NCBI GenBank assembly: GCA_036502625.1
Contig: DASXYG010000097.1
Location: 1-34,586 of the forward strand
From: DASXYG01 sp036502625
GTDB taxonomy: Bacteria; Actinomycetota; Actinomycetes; Streptosporangiales; Streptosporangiaceae
Reading direction: 5' to 3'
Length of the DNA: 34,586 bases
Below, piece by piece: positions 1 through 7,926 of the stretch. Each line of letters begins with the position of its first letter. The first letter of the stretch is position 1. Under the pieces are notes generated by a model. That model ran no database searches, had not been told where the DNA came from, and worked only from the letters and a program-made list of their open reading frames with translations. A program made the position numbers and the translations under genes.

Positions 1-1
1 C

Positions 2-901
<900 letters not shown>

Positions 902-911
902 CGCGCGGCGC

Positions 912-1319
912 TCAGGCGATCAGGCTGACCAGGGCGAGGGCCAGCGTCACGCACGCGAGCACGGCGTGCGCGGCCACCGGGCGCGGCATCGGCCGCCGCG
1001 CCCGCGCGCGCCGCCGGTGGCCGAGCGTGAACAGCACGACCCCGAACGCCACGCCCGCGGCCAGCACGACGACCGCCGACCACGCCAGCGCCGCCCCGCC
1101 GACCAATACGTACGCGCCCCAGATCATCAGGCTCGTCGCGGCGGGCCCGATGTGCGCGCCCAGCGTGATCCCCCGCTTGGCGCCGATCTTCGGCTCCGGC
1201 GCCTCGCCGGCGGTGTCCGGCCGCCCGCCGGCGGTGACCCACCGGTCGGCGAGGACGAACCCGACGAACGCGGTGGCGAGCCAGCTCACCAGCGCCACCA
1301 GCGCGATTCCCGTACTCAC
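912..1319 (-). CDS. Small hypothetical membrane protein
   Basis: About 135 aa with roughly four hydrophobic segments: near residues 4-22, 58-75, 78-98 and 115-134. A short hydrophilic stretch rich in Gly, Pro and Glu follows the first segment, and an Arg-rich patch (HRRRARARR) precedes the last one. No family is recognised. I chose GTG at 1319 because the product then starts right at the first membrane segment; an in-frame ATG at 1352, preceded by a GGGCGG-like stretch, would add 11 residues. The 3' end converges on glgX, with only 10 bp between the stop codons and no visible terminator. It lies downstream of ligC on the same strand, 53 bp away, so the two may be co-transcribed. Confidence 0.6.
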   Translation of the reverse strand: MSTGIALVALVSWLATAFVGFVLADRWVTAGGRPDTAGEAPEPKIGAKRGITLGAHIGPAATSLMIWGAYVLVGGAALAWSAVVVLAAGVAFGVVLFTLGHRRRARARRPMPRPVAAHAVLACVTLALALVSLIA

Positions 1320-1372
1320 CCCGCCATGATCCCGCGCCCGCACGGCGCCCATCACCCGCCCCCAGGGCAGGG

Positions 1373-2434
1373 TCAGCCGAGGCCGGGCACGATCTCGTCC
1401 AGTTGGAACGTGATCGGCTGCTCGAGCTGCTCGTACGTGCAGGAGCGCGGGTCGCGGTCGGGGCGCCAGCGGTTGAACTGCGCGGTGTGCCGGAACCGCT
1501 CGCCCTCCATGTGGTCGTAGCGCACCTCGACGACCAACTCCGGGCGCAGCGGCACGAACGAGAGGTCCTTGCCGGCGTTCCACCGCGAGCCCTCGCCCTT
1601 GCGGGGCGTGCGCTCCCCCGCTTCGTGCGCCGCCCAGTTCCACGGGTGGCCGTCGAAGTCGGTGACCAGCGGCTGGAGCTCGGCGAACAGCTCCTTGCGC
1701 CGGGCCATCGGGAACGCGCCGATCACGCCGACCGACACCAGGGTGTCGCCGCGGTAGAGGCCCAGCATGAGCGAGCCGATGGCGTCGGGACCCGATTTGT
1801 GCGTACGGTAGCCGGCCACCACGCAGTCGGCGGTGCGCTCGTGCTTGATCTTGAACATCACGCGCTTGTCGGGCTGGTAGACGCCGTCGAGCGGCTTGGC
1901 CACCACGCCGTCGAGCCCGGCGCCCTCGAACTCCGTGAACCAGCGGCGCGCCTCCTCGATGTCCGTCGTGGCGGGCGTGAGGTGGACGGAGCGGCCCGCG
2001 CCGCCGAGCGCCGATTCGAGCGCGGCGCGCCGCTCGGCGAACGGCCGGCCGGTGAGGTCGTCGTCGCCGATGGCGAGCAGGTCGAAGGCGATGAACGACG
2101 CCGGGGTCTGCTCGCTGAGCAGCGTCACCCGGGAGACCGCGGGGTGGATGCGCTGCTGGAGCGCCTCGAAGTCCAGACCGGCGCCGCCGACGAGCACGAT
2201 CTCGCCGTCGACCACGCAGCGCTCGGGCAGCTCGGCCTTGACCGCCTCGACCAGCTCGGGGAAGTAGCGCGTCATCGGCCGCTCATTGCGGCTGCCGAAC
2301 TCCACGTCGTCGCCGTCGCGGAAGACGATGCTGCGGAAGCCGTCCCACTTGGGTTCGTACGACGCACCCTGCGGGATATTCGCGACGGACTTCGCGAGCA
2401 TCGGCGCGACCGGCGGCATCACAGGCAGCTTCAT
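1373..2434 (-). CDS. ligC: ATP-dependent DNA ligase, LigC type
   Basis: A 353-residue ligase of the LigC group, which seals nicks in DNA using ATP and has roles in repair and end joining in actinobacteria. The nucleotidyltransferase motif I EPKWDGFR contains the adenylated lysine (K29). Further motifs are SRNERPM (motif Ia), VVDGEIV (motif III), FIAFDLLAI (motif IIIa), DGVVAKPLDG (motif IV) and MFKIKHERTADCVVAGY (motif V). The OB-fold domain follows to the C terminus. The length matches stand-alone LigC, so no polymerase or nuclease domain is fused. ATG 2434 was chosen because the conserved N terminus (KLPVMPPVAPMLAKS) begins there; there is no clear Shine-Dalgarno, so the mRNA may be nearly leaderless. 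A LigD-type polymerase gene lies 2 kb away on the same strand. Confidence 0.93.
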   Translation of the reverse strand: MKLPVMPPVAPMLAKSVANIPQGASYEPKWDGFRSIVFRDGDDVEFGSRNERPMTRYFPELVEAVKAELPERCVVDGEIVLVGGAGLDFEALQQRIHPAVSRVTLLSEQTPASFIAFDLLAIGDDDLTGRPFAERRAALESALGGAGRSVHLTPATTDIEEARRWFTEFEGAGLDGVVAKPLDGVYQPDKRVMFKIKHERTADCVVAGYRTHKSGPDAIGSLMLGLYRGDTLVSVGVIGAFPMARRKELFAELQPLVTDFDGHPWNWAAHEAGERTPRKGEGSRWNAGKDLSFVPLRPELVVEVRYDHMEGERFRHTAQFNRWRPDRDPRSCTYEQLEQPITFQLDEIVPGLG

Positions 2435-2590
2435 CGGGCCATTCTGACAGGTCGGCGGCTGATCCACCGGGATCGTGCCCAGGCGAAATGCGGCAGATCA
2501 CGAACGCGGTTCGTAACCACGCACCGACCACCCGTGTGCCCGATACCGGCCGATGATCATCACCGCGGACATCAACGGCGTTATCGTGAT

Positions 2591-2604
2591 GTTCTCTACA
2601 GAGG
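2591..2604. promoter_or_regulatory. Operator-like site upstream of gntR gene
   Basis: GTTCTCTACAGAGG, with short inverted arms CTCT-AC-AGAG. A copy differing at one position (GTTCTCTAGAGAGG) lies at 3554-3567 just before the next gene. Two near-identical 14-mers flanking a GntR-family gene suggest the regulator's own binding sites. The inference rests on recurrence and position only. Confidence 0.5.
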
Positions 2605-2691
2605 CTCCGAACGGAGCCGACGCGATCCGCGGGGGAAACGCGTCCCTGCGGGAAGCACCACGCGGCACCGGCGGCCACCGGGAGGGTGTGG

Positions 2692-3480
2692 GTGGGGTTG
2701 CACGGGAGCGAGGGCGGGTCGGGGCGCGGGGGTTCGCAGGGCAGGCCCCCGGTCTACCGGCGCATCGCCGATGAGCTGAGGGCCACGATCGTGTCCGGGG
2801 AGCTGAGCGACGGCGACCAGCTCCCCGGCGAGAACGCGCTCATGGAGCGGTACGGCGTCGCACGCGCCACGGCGCGGCAGGCGCTGTCGGTGCTCATCAA
2901 CGAGGGGCTCGCCGTGGCCCGCCGCGGTTCGGGCGTGTACGTCCGCGCGTTCCGCCCGCTGCGCCGCCACGGCTCGCGCCGCCTGGCGCGCGAGGGCTGG
3001 GGCGCCGGCCAGGCGATCTGGGACGCCGACACCGACGGCCGCGCGTACGCGCCCGACCAGATCACGATCGCCGAGGAGGACCCCACGGACCTCGCGGCGC
3101 GCGCCCTGCGGCTCGACCCGGGCGCGCACGTGCTCGTCCGGCGGCGGCGCTACCTCGTGGAGGGCCGCCCGGTGCAGCTCGCCGCGTCGTACTACCCGGC
3201 GAAGCTGGTCGCCGGCACCCGGATCGCCGAGCCGGACACCGGGCCGGGCGGGGTGTACGCCCGGCTGGCCGAGCTCGGCCACGCGCCCGAGGCGTTCACC
3301 GAGGAGCTGCGCGCCCGCATGCCCTCGCCCGAGGAGCGCGCCGGACTCGCGCTCCCGGACGGCAACCCGGTCATCGCGGTCATGCGCACGGCGTACCGCG
3401 CCGACCGCGAGCCGGTGGAGCTGAACGAGATGGTCCTGGACGCCGCGTCGTACGTCCTGCAGTACGACTTCAAGGCCTGA
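2692..3480 (+). CDS. GntR-family (HutC/UTRA) transcriptional regulator
   Basis: About 262 aa. The N-terminal winged helix-turn-helix spans roughly residues 20-85: YRRIADELRATIVSGELSDG, then LPGENALMERYGVARATARQAL with the recognition helix, then the wing GLAVARRGSGVYV. A UTRA ligand-binding domain (about 105-260) follows and ends in the typical DAASYVLQYDF. HutC-subfamily proteins usually sense a small metabolite; the ligand cannot be told from sequence. I chose GTG 2692 because a strong GGGAGGG (2680-2686) lies 5-6 nt upstream; GTG 2686 is in frame but overlaps that site. Candidate operators precede this gene (2591-2604) and the next one (3554-3567), consistent with autoregulation and control of its small neighbour. 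The residues before the HTH are Gly-rich and probably disordered. Confidence 0.92.
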   Translation: MGLHGSEGGSGRGGSQGRPPVYRRIADELRATIVSGELSDGDQLPGENALMERYGVARATARQALSVLINEGLAVARRGSGVYVRAFRPLRRHGSRRLAREGWGAGQAIWDADTDGRAYAPDQITIAEEDPTDLAARALRLDPGAHVLVRRRRYLVEGRPVQLAASYYPAKLVAGTRIAEPDTGPGGVYARLAELGHAPEAFTEELRARMPSPEERAGLALPDGNPVIAVMRTAYRADREPVELNEMVLDAASYVLQYDFKA

Positions 3481-3553
3481 GCGGGCGCAGCGACCACTAC
3501 CGGACGCGACTATTGACCAATCGTCCGGTTTGTCCTCCACTGAGGATGAGTGG

Positions 3554-3567
3554 GTTCTCTAGAGAGG
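3554..3567. promoter_or_regulatory. Operator-like site overlapping the RBS of the small gene
   Basis: GTTCTCTAGAGAGG contains the perfect 8-bp palindrome CTCTAGAG and matches the site at 2591-2604 at 13 of 14 positions. Its 3' half AGAGAGG also serves as the likely Shine-Dalgarno for the GTG at 3578. Bound regulator would therefore sit at the 5' end of the transcript. A TTGACC hexamer at 3513-3518 could be the -35 element of the promoter; no convincing -10 was found. Confidence 0.5.
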
Positions 3568-3577
3568 TCCGCCGATC

Positions 3578-3898
3578 GTGGGCCTGGACGGGGTTCCGGT
3601 CGTGCGACCCAGGGCGGGGTACATGGCGGACGAACGGCTCGATCACCTTGAGCGGCTCGGCGGGGAGTTGACCGAACGGGGTTTTCTCGTCCGCACGGTG
3701 AACCCGAGTACGGGGCCGCCTTACCTCCGGGTGGCGAATCCGGTGGCCCCCGTGCTCACCGACCGCGTGATGTGCGAGCGCGGGTCCGACGGCCTGTGGT
3801 GGTTCTGGTGGCCGTGGGCGCAGCGCATCAGCCCGGTCGACGACCTCGGCGGCGCGGCCGAGCGGGTGGCCCGGGTGCTCGCCACGACGAACGGCTGA
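3578..3898 (+). CDS. Small Trp-rich hypothetical protein next to GntR regulator
   Basis: 106 aa, no recognised family. After a short N-terminal tail comes an amphipathic segment (ERLDHLERLGGELTERGF). A central part follows with paired Trp residues (GLWWFWWPWAQRI), then a C-terminal helix (GGAAERVARVL). No signal peptide or membrane segment is evident; the Trp cluster is too short and interrupted to be one. I chose GTG 3578 because AGAGAGG (3561-3567) is upstream; an in-frame ATG at 3623 is a less supported alternative. The layout resembles short cytoplasmic proteins found beside XRE/GntR-type regulators in filamentous actinomycetes, but that is only an impression. It ends 18 bp from the convergent DUF3592 gene. 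Confidence 0.65.
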   Translation: MGLDGVPVVRPRAGYMADERLDHLERLGGELTERGFLVRTVNPSTGPPYLRVANPVAPVLTDRVMCERGSDGLWWFWWPWAQRISPVDDLGGAAERVARVLATTNG

Positions 3899-3916
3899 CC
3901 CCGGGCGCGTGCCGCG

Positions 3917-4354
3917 TCAGGCGTTCAGGCCGGCGGTGACCCCCACGCCGACGGCCGTGAAGACCACCGTGAAGACCAGCATGATCAGCACCACCAGGCC
4001 GCCGCGCTGCGTGAACGTGTCCAGCCGGGCGTGCTCGGGCCGCATCGGGTCGTACAGCACGTTGACCTGCTGGCCGGGGCGCGCGCTCGGCGGGTTGCTG
4101 CCGACGGACGACTCGACCCGGACGTCGCGCCCGTCGTACGTACGGAACTGGAACACCGGACGATAGGTGTAGCCGCCGCTGCTGCCGCCGCTGCCGCTGC
4201 CGGACGACGACGAGTACGACCGGATCAGCTCGGTCACCACGCCGGGCACCCGCTGCGCGCGGGACAGGAACGCCCGCATCCGCACCCAGGCGACCACGCA
4301 GACCACCCCGCAGACCACGCCGGCGCCGACGAACGCCAGCGGCCAGAGGACCAC
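3917..4354 (-). CDS. DUF3592-type membrane protein
   Basis: 145 aa. One membrane helix lies at about residues 3-25 and a second at about 117-141. Between them sits an extracytoplasmic or cytoplasmic beta-rich segment with V-x-V-x-Y-D-P near its end (QQVNVLYDPMRPEHARLD), typical of DUF3592 proteins. The function of the family is unknown. A Ser/Gly-rich insert (SYSSSSGSGSGGSSGG) interrupts the first strands. The GTG start lies 3 bp after the stop of the LigD-type polymerase gene on the same strand, so the pair is probably translated from one mRNA. No role in end joining follows from this. Confidence 0.8.
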   Translation of the reverse strand: MVLWPLAFVGAGVVCGVVCVVAWVRMRAFLSRAQRVPGVVTELIRSYSSSSGSGSGGSSGGYTYRPVFQFRTYDGRDVRVESSVGSNPPSARPGQQVNVLYDPMRPEHARLDTFTQRGGLVVLIMLVFTVVFTAVGVGVTAGLNA

Positions 4355-4357
4355 CCG

Positions 4358-5386
4358 TCAGTCCTCCTTCTTCTTGCGGCTCGGCTGCACGCGCAGCGGC
4401 TCCCCCGGCATCTTCGGATAGTTGGGCGGGTACGGCGCGTCGCCGAGGCCGTGGTCGCGCTCGTCGCGCTCGGCCGCCTCCAACAGCGGCTCGATGGAGT
4501 ACGCCCGGTCGTCCAGCGCGGCCATGAGGTCGCCGACCTTCGCGAACCGGGCCGGCATGGTGGCGACCGTGCCGTCCTCCGGCTGGACGTCGGCCAGTTC
4601 GTCCCAGGTCACCGGCATCGACACGGGCGCGCCCGGCTTCGGGCGGACGCTGTACGCCGATGCGACCGTGCGGTCGCGGGCGTTCTGGTTGAAGTCGACG
4701 AAGATCCGCTCGCCGCGCTCCTCCTTCCACCACTTCGTGGTGACGAGGTCGGGCATGCGCCGCTCCACCTCGCGGCCCAGCGCCAGCGCCGCGCGGCGGA
4801 CCTGTGTGAACGTCCACTGCGGCTCGATGCGGATGTAGATGTGCAGGCCGCGGCCGCCGGAGGTCTTCGGGTAGCCGGCCAGGCCGAGCTCGTCGAGGTA
4901 CGCGCGTACGGCGGCGCCCGCCTTGACGGCGTCGGCGAAGTCGGTGCCCGGCTGGGGGTCGAGGTCGATGCGCAGCTCGTCGGGGTGGTCGACGTCGTCG
5001 GCGCGGGCCGGCCACGGGTGGAACGTGATCGTGCCGAGGTTCGCGCCGTACGCCACCGCGGCCAGGGTGGTCGGGCGCAGCGCCTCGGCGCTCCGCCCGC
5101 TGGGGAACGTGATCTCCACGGTCTCCAGCCACTCGGGGCGGCGCTGCGGAACGCGCTTCTGGTAGATCTGCTCGCCCTCGGCGCCGTCGGGATAGCGCTC
5201 CAGGTACGTAGGGCGGTCGCGGAGCGCGCGCATGATGCCGTCGCCGACGGACAGGTAGTACTCCACCATCTGGAGCTTGGCCACGCCGTCCGGAATGCCG
5301 GGGCGGGCGGGGAAGTACGGCTTGTTCGGGTTGCTGACGCGGACGCTGTGCCCGTCGACGTCGATCTCCACTGCCTCAGAGGCCAT
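4358..5386 (-). CDS. Stand-alone LigD-type DNA polymerase/primase (NHEJ PolDom)
   Basis: 342 aa, one archaeo-eukaryotic-primase-type polymerase domain like the polymerase part of LigD, which fills or extends ends during non-homologous end joining together with Ku and a ligase. Key residues are visible: D141-L-D143-P, KTSGGRGLHIY at 174-184 (His182) and FVDFNQNARDRT with D231. This gives the metal-binding Asp triad with spacing matching the mycobacterial domain. Ligase and phosphoesterase domains are absent, so it would act with a separate ligase such as the LigC encoded at 1373-2434. Ku is not in the window. I chose ATG 5386: TAATGT at 5394-5399 followed by 7 nt then ATG looks like a leaderless promoter. 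GTG 5395 is the alternative. Confidence 0.92.
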   Translation of the reverse strand: MASEAVEIDVDGHSVRVSNPNKPYFPARPGIPDGVAKLQMVEYYLSVGDGIMRALRDRPTYLERYPDGAEGEQIYQKRVPQRRPEWLETVEITFPSGRSAEALRPTTLAAVAYGANLGTITFHPWPARADDVDHPDELRIDLDPQPGTDFADAVKAGAAVRAYLDELGLAGYPKTSGGRGLHIYIRIEPQWTFTQVRRAALALGREVERRMPDLVTTKWWKEERGERIFVDFNQNARDRTVASAYSVRPKPGAPVSMPVTWDELADVQPEDGTVATMPARFAKVGDLMAALDDRAYSIEPLLEAAERDERDHGLGDAPYPPNYPKMPGEPLRVQPSRKKKED

Positions 5387-5393
5387 GGAGGTC

Positions 5394-5399
5394 ACATTA
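5394..5399 (-). promoter_or_regulatory. Possible -10 element for leaderless polymerase transcript
   Basis: On the minus strand TAATGT is followed by seven bases and then ATG at 5386. TANNNT-N7-ATG is the usual shape of leaderless promoters in actinobacteria. There is no Shine-Dalgarno before this ATG, which fits. The hexamer overlaps the TAA stop of the upstream gene. No strong -35 was identified. Confidence 0.35.
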
Positions 5400-5924
5400 G
5401 CGGCGCCGCGCCGACCAGGTACGGACCGCGGAGACGGTGACGACCGCGGTGAGCACCGCGAACCCCGCGAAGACGCCGCCGAAGGCCAGCGGCCCGATGA
5501 GGCCGAGGCCCGCGGTCGTGGCGTATCTCGCGACGGCGACCGCGGTCAGCACCGCCATGGCCAGCCCGTACGCGCAGCCGAGCACCAGCAGCGTGAGCTG
5601 GACCGCCGGTGCGCCGCGCGCCGCGCGGACCGGGACGCCGGAGCGGAACGCCGCGGCGCGCTCGGACTGGCGGACCCGCGCGTCGGACTCCACGCGCGCG
5701 AGGCTGCGCGCGCCGATCGCGTGGTCCATGAGCACGACGCGCCCGCTCAACTGCGCCGGCACGGCCGCCCGCGCACTGCGCCGGGACCGCGCCTCCTGAT
5801 CCGCGCGTACGGCACGGCCGGCCAGCGCCAGCCACTCGGCCCGTCTGTCCCGCTCGGCAGCGGTGCCGCTCGGTGCCCCCGGACGACCGGCCCCCGGGCG
5901 TGCTCCCATGGCCGCATCCGTCAT
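5397..5924 (-). CDS. Hypothetical two-TM membrane protein
   Basis: 175 aa. The first ~110 residues are hydrophilic and rich in Arg and Ala (RRAEWLALAGRAVRADQEAR..., ALARVESDARVRQSERAAAF) and look helical. Two membrane helices follow at about residues 110-130 and 141-163, and the C terminus is RTWSARRR. No family recognised. I chose ATG 5924 because AGAGGCGGAC lies directly upstream on the minus strand; the longer open frame to 6056 lacks such a site. The stop codon TAA overlaps the likely promoter of the polymerase gene downstream. Confidence 0.65.
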   Translation of the reverse strand: MTDAAMGARPGAGRPGAPSGTAAERDRRAEWLALAGRAVRADQEARSRRSARAAVPAQLSGRVVLMDHAIGARSLARVESDARVRQSERAAAFRSGVPVRAARGAPAVQLTLLVLGCAYGLAMAVLTAVAVARYATTAGLGLIGPLAFGGVFAGFAVLTAVVTVSAVRTWSARRR

Positions 5925-6311
5925 GTCCGCCTCTTCGTCCCGCGCTTCATGAATGACGCCGAATGCTTCTTTTCTTCCGCTTACCCGGTGCGGCAGGGGT
6001 TTCACGCACGCCGGTTGTGGCCAGGGCCCAACCGGCCCGCGCGCCGTAATGGGCACGGAACGACGTAAAGGGTTGTAGCGTCAGAGTGAAGAGGAAGCCG
6101 GACGAACACGTATGAGGTGACGGAAACCACACATCTGTCCCGGTCGCAGGGGACGCGATACCCTTGCCCGATCCCGCCGGCCATCAGCGCCGGCTGAGAT
6201 TCGGCGGCCGGACAGACAAAACCCGTCCGGCTGGATAGCATCCTCCACCGTGCCGCAAGCGCGGCAGCAATCAGTACACGCCCGGCATGCCGGGCACACA
6301 GAAAGTCCCAG
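5925..6311. other. Intergenic region, divergent, upstream of psd
   Basis: 387 bp without a credible gene, between a minus-strand membrane protein gene and psd on the plus strand; it must hold promoters for both. It is less GC-rich than the flanking genes. The psd-proximal part has a possible -10 TAGCAT at 6236-6241 with CAGACA 17 nt upstream, then two hairpins (6251-6266 and 6281-6294). Open frames crossing it on the minus strand are continuations of antisense psd reading and were rejected. Confidence 0.5.
6251..6294 (+). promoter_or_regulatory. Two hairpins in the psd leader
   Basis: TGCCGC-AAGC-GCGGCA (6251-6266) is a perfect 6-bp stem with a 4-nt loop. CCCGGCATGCCGGG (6281-6294) is a perfect 14-bp palindrome. 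Both lie in the presumed 5' untranslated region, 17-60 nt before the psd ATG. They could be an operator or an RNA structure. No named riboswitch class is recognised. Confidence 0.4.
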
Positions 6312-7004
6312 ATGACCGACGACTCATGCAGTACGGCACCGGAGCCACCGACTAGCGCGCCACGGCTCCGGGCGCGCGGGCGGGCCACGTACCGCCTCGC
6401 CCGCGGCGCCTCGCCGTGGCTCCTCCCCGCGGGCGCGGTGGCCCTGGCCACGACGCTCGCGACGCGCAGGTCACGCCGCTGGGGTCTCCTCGCGGCACCG
6501 GCGCTTTCGCTCGCGGCCGTAATGCTGTGGTTCTTCCGCGACCCGGAGCGTACGGGCAGGTCCGAGGGCGGGGTGCTCGCCGCCGCCGACGGCGTCGTGC
6601 AGAGCATCGACGCCCAGCCGGACGGCCGTACCCGCGTCGCGACGTTCATGAGCCCGCTCAACGTGCACGTCAACCGTGCGCCGATGCCCGGCACCGTGAA
6701 ATCGGTGACCCGGCGTCCCGGCGGGTACGTGCCCGCCTTCAACAAGGAGAGCGAGCGCAACGAACGGGTCGTCTGGCACTTCGACACCGAGGTCGGCGAT
6801 CTAGAGGTGGTACAGATCGCGGGGACGGTCGCACGCCGGATCATCCCCTATGTCGGTGTCGGACACTCCGCCGAGCAGGGTGAGCGCATCGGACTGATCC
6901 GCTTCGGATCACGCGTCGACGTTTACCTGCCCCCCGGTATCGCACCGGGAGTGGAGGTCGGCCAACACACCCTCGCAGGATGGACTCGCCTTGATCGGGA
7001 TTAG
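6312..7004 (+). CDS. psd: Phosphatidylserine decarboxylase proenzyme
   Basis: 230 aa, short (PSD-B/archaeal-type) form. It decarboxylates phosphatidylserine to phosphatidylethanolamine at the membrane. A hydrophobic segment spans about residues 36-75 and is followed by WFFRDPER. The core motifs FMSPLNVHVNRAP and RNERVVWHF are present, as is the self-cleavage site LIRFGSRVD. Cleavage between G199 and S200 would turn Ser200 into the pyruvoyl cofactor of the small subunit. ATG 6312 is the first start giving the hydrophilic N-terminal tail; the ribosome site is weak (GAAAG). The 3' end overlaps pssA by 14 nt, so the two consecutive enzymes are translationally linked. Confidence 0.95.
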   Translation: MTDDSCSTAPEPPTSAPRLRARGRATYRLARGASPWLLPAGAVALATTLATRRSRRWGLLAAPALSLAAVMLWFFRDPERTGRSEGGVLAAADGVVQSIDAQPDGRTRVATFMSPLNVHVNRAPMPGTVKSVTRRPGGYVPAFNKESERNERVVWHFDTEVGDLEVVQIAGTVARRIIPYVGVGHSAEQGERIGLIRFGSRVDVYLPPGIAPGVEVGQHTLAGWTRLDRD

Positions 7005-7809
7005 GACACGACGCCGTAGTGCCGCTCCGGCGGAACGGCCAGACCACTCCGAGCCGACGTCGCGGCTGTCGATCGCCGACGTCGTCACGCTCGGCAACGC
7101 GGTGTTCGGGTTCCTCGCCGTCTGCCGGCTCGCCGCGTCGATGATCAGCAGCGGCGGGCGCCCCATCGACCGGCGCGACCTGGCCGCCGTCGTCGTCCTG
7201 CTGCTGTGCGCGGCCACCTGCGACCTGTTCGACGGCCTCGTGGCCCGCCGCTTCGGCGGCAGCAAGCTGGGCGCCGAGCTCGACAACCTCGCCGACGTCA
7301 TCAGCTTCGGCTTCGCGCCCGCGTTCTTCATCTTCTGCTGGGCCGGCGCCGACGCCGCCAACCCGCTGGTGCTCTGCGCGGCCGCGCTGGTGCTCGTCGC
7401 GGTGGTCGTCCGCCTGGCCCGGTTCGCGAACGTCCCGATGGCCGATGGCCGGTTCATGGGCATGCCGTGCCCGCTCGGCGCGATGAGCGTCCTGACGATC
7501 GTGCTGCTGAACCCGCCGCTCGTCCCGGGCCTGATCGGCATGGCGTTCATCGCGTACCTCATGGTCAGCCGCCTGGAGTACCCCAAGCCGCGCGGCAACT
7601 CCGCGATCGCGGTGCTGGCCTGGATCGGCGTCAGCGTCGGCTGCCTGTGCGCCTGGGCGCTGCACGTGCCCGGCGGCGAGTGGCTGCTGCTGCTCGGCGG
7701 CTCGCTGGTGCTGCTGCTGGCCGTGACGGTCCCGCTGTACACCGTGGCGTCCCGCCGCCGCGCGTACCGCTACGCCGACATGGACATGGACATCAGCGAC
7801 CCGTTCTGA
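6991..7809 (+). CDS. pssA: CDP-diacylglycerol--serine O-phosphatidyltransferase
   Basis: 272 aa integral membrane enzyme that makes phosphatidylserine from CDP-diacylglycerol and L-serine, the substrate of the psd product encoded just upstream. The CDP-alcohol phosphotransferase signature is complete: D78-x2-D81-G-x2-A-R then G94-x3-D98-x3-D102. About eight hydrophobic segments follow the cytosolic N-terminal tail. The C terminus is acidic and short (DMDMDISDPF). The start is TTG 6991 inside the end of psd, with AGGA at 6977-6980; it is chosen because no ATG or GTG upstream of the conserved SIADVVTLGNAV region is in frame. A long palindrome 18 bp after the stop probably ends the transcript. 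Confidence 0.95.
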   Translation: MIGIRTRRRSAAPAERPDHSEPTSRLSIADVVTLGNAVFGFLAVCRLAASMISSGGRPIDRRDLAAVVVLLLCAATCDLFDGLVARRFGGSKLGAELDNLADVISFGFAPAFFIFCWAGADAANPLVLCAAALVLVAVVVRLARFANVPMADGRFMGMPCPLGAMSVLTIVLLNPPLVPGLIGMAFIAYLMVSRLEYPKPRGNSAIAVLAWIGVSVGCLCAWALHVPGGEWLLLLGGSLVLLLAVTVPLYTVASRRRAYRYADMDMDISDPF

Positions 7810-7826
7810 CCGGCCGCTCTTCGCGC

Positions 7827-7856
7827 ACTACCGGGTGCCGTACGGCACCCGGTAGT
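7827..7856. terminator. Bidirectional terminator between pssA and hemQ
   Basis: A perfect 30-bp palindrome with arm ACTACCGGGTGCCGT and its exact complement. It lies 18 bp after the pssA stop and 70 bp after the hemQ stop on the other strand. The RNA of either strand folds into the same hairpin, with a few bases in the tip. No U-run follows, as is common for actinobacterial terminators. Confidence 0.75.
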
Positions 7857-7926
7857 CGAGGACGGTGATCAGCGCCCGCCGACCGCCGTGGACAGCGCGG
7901 CGCCCAGAGCGCGTACGGCCCAAGGG

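Noticed and set aside
2553..2774. A 73-codon plus-strand frame upstream of the GntR gene
   Set aside because: No ribosome site or family; it overlaps the regulator gene in another frame and contains the candidate operator.
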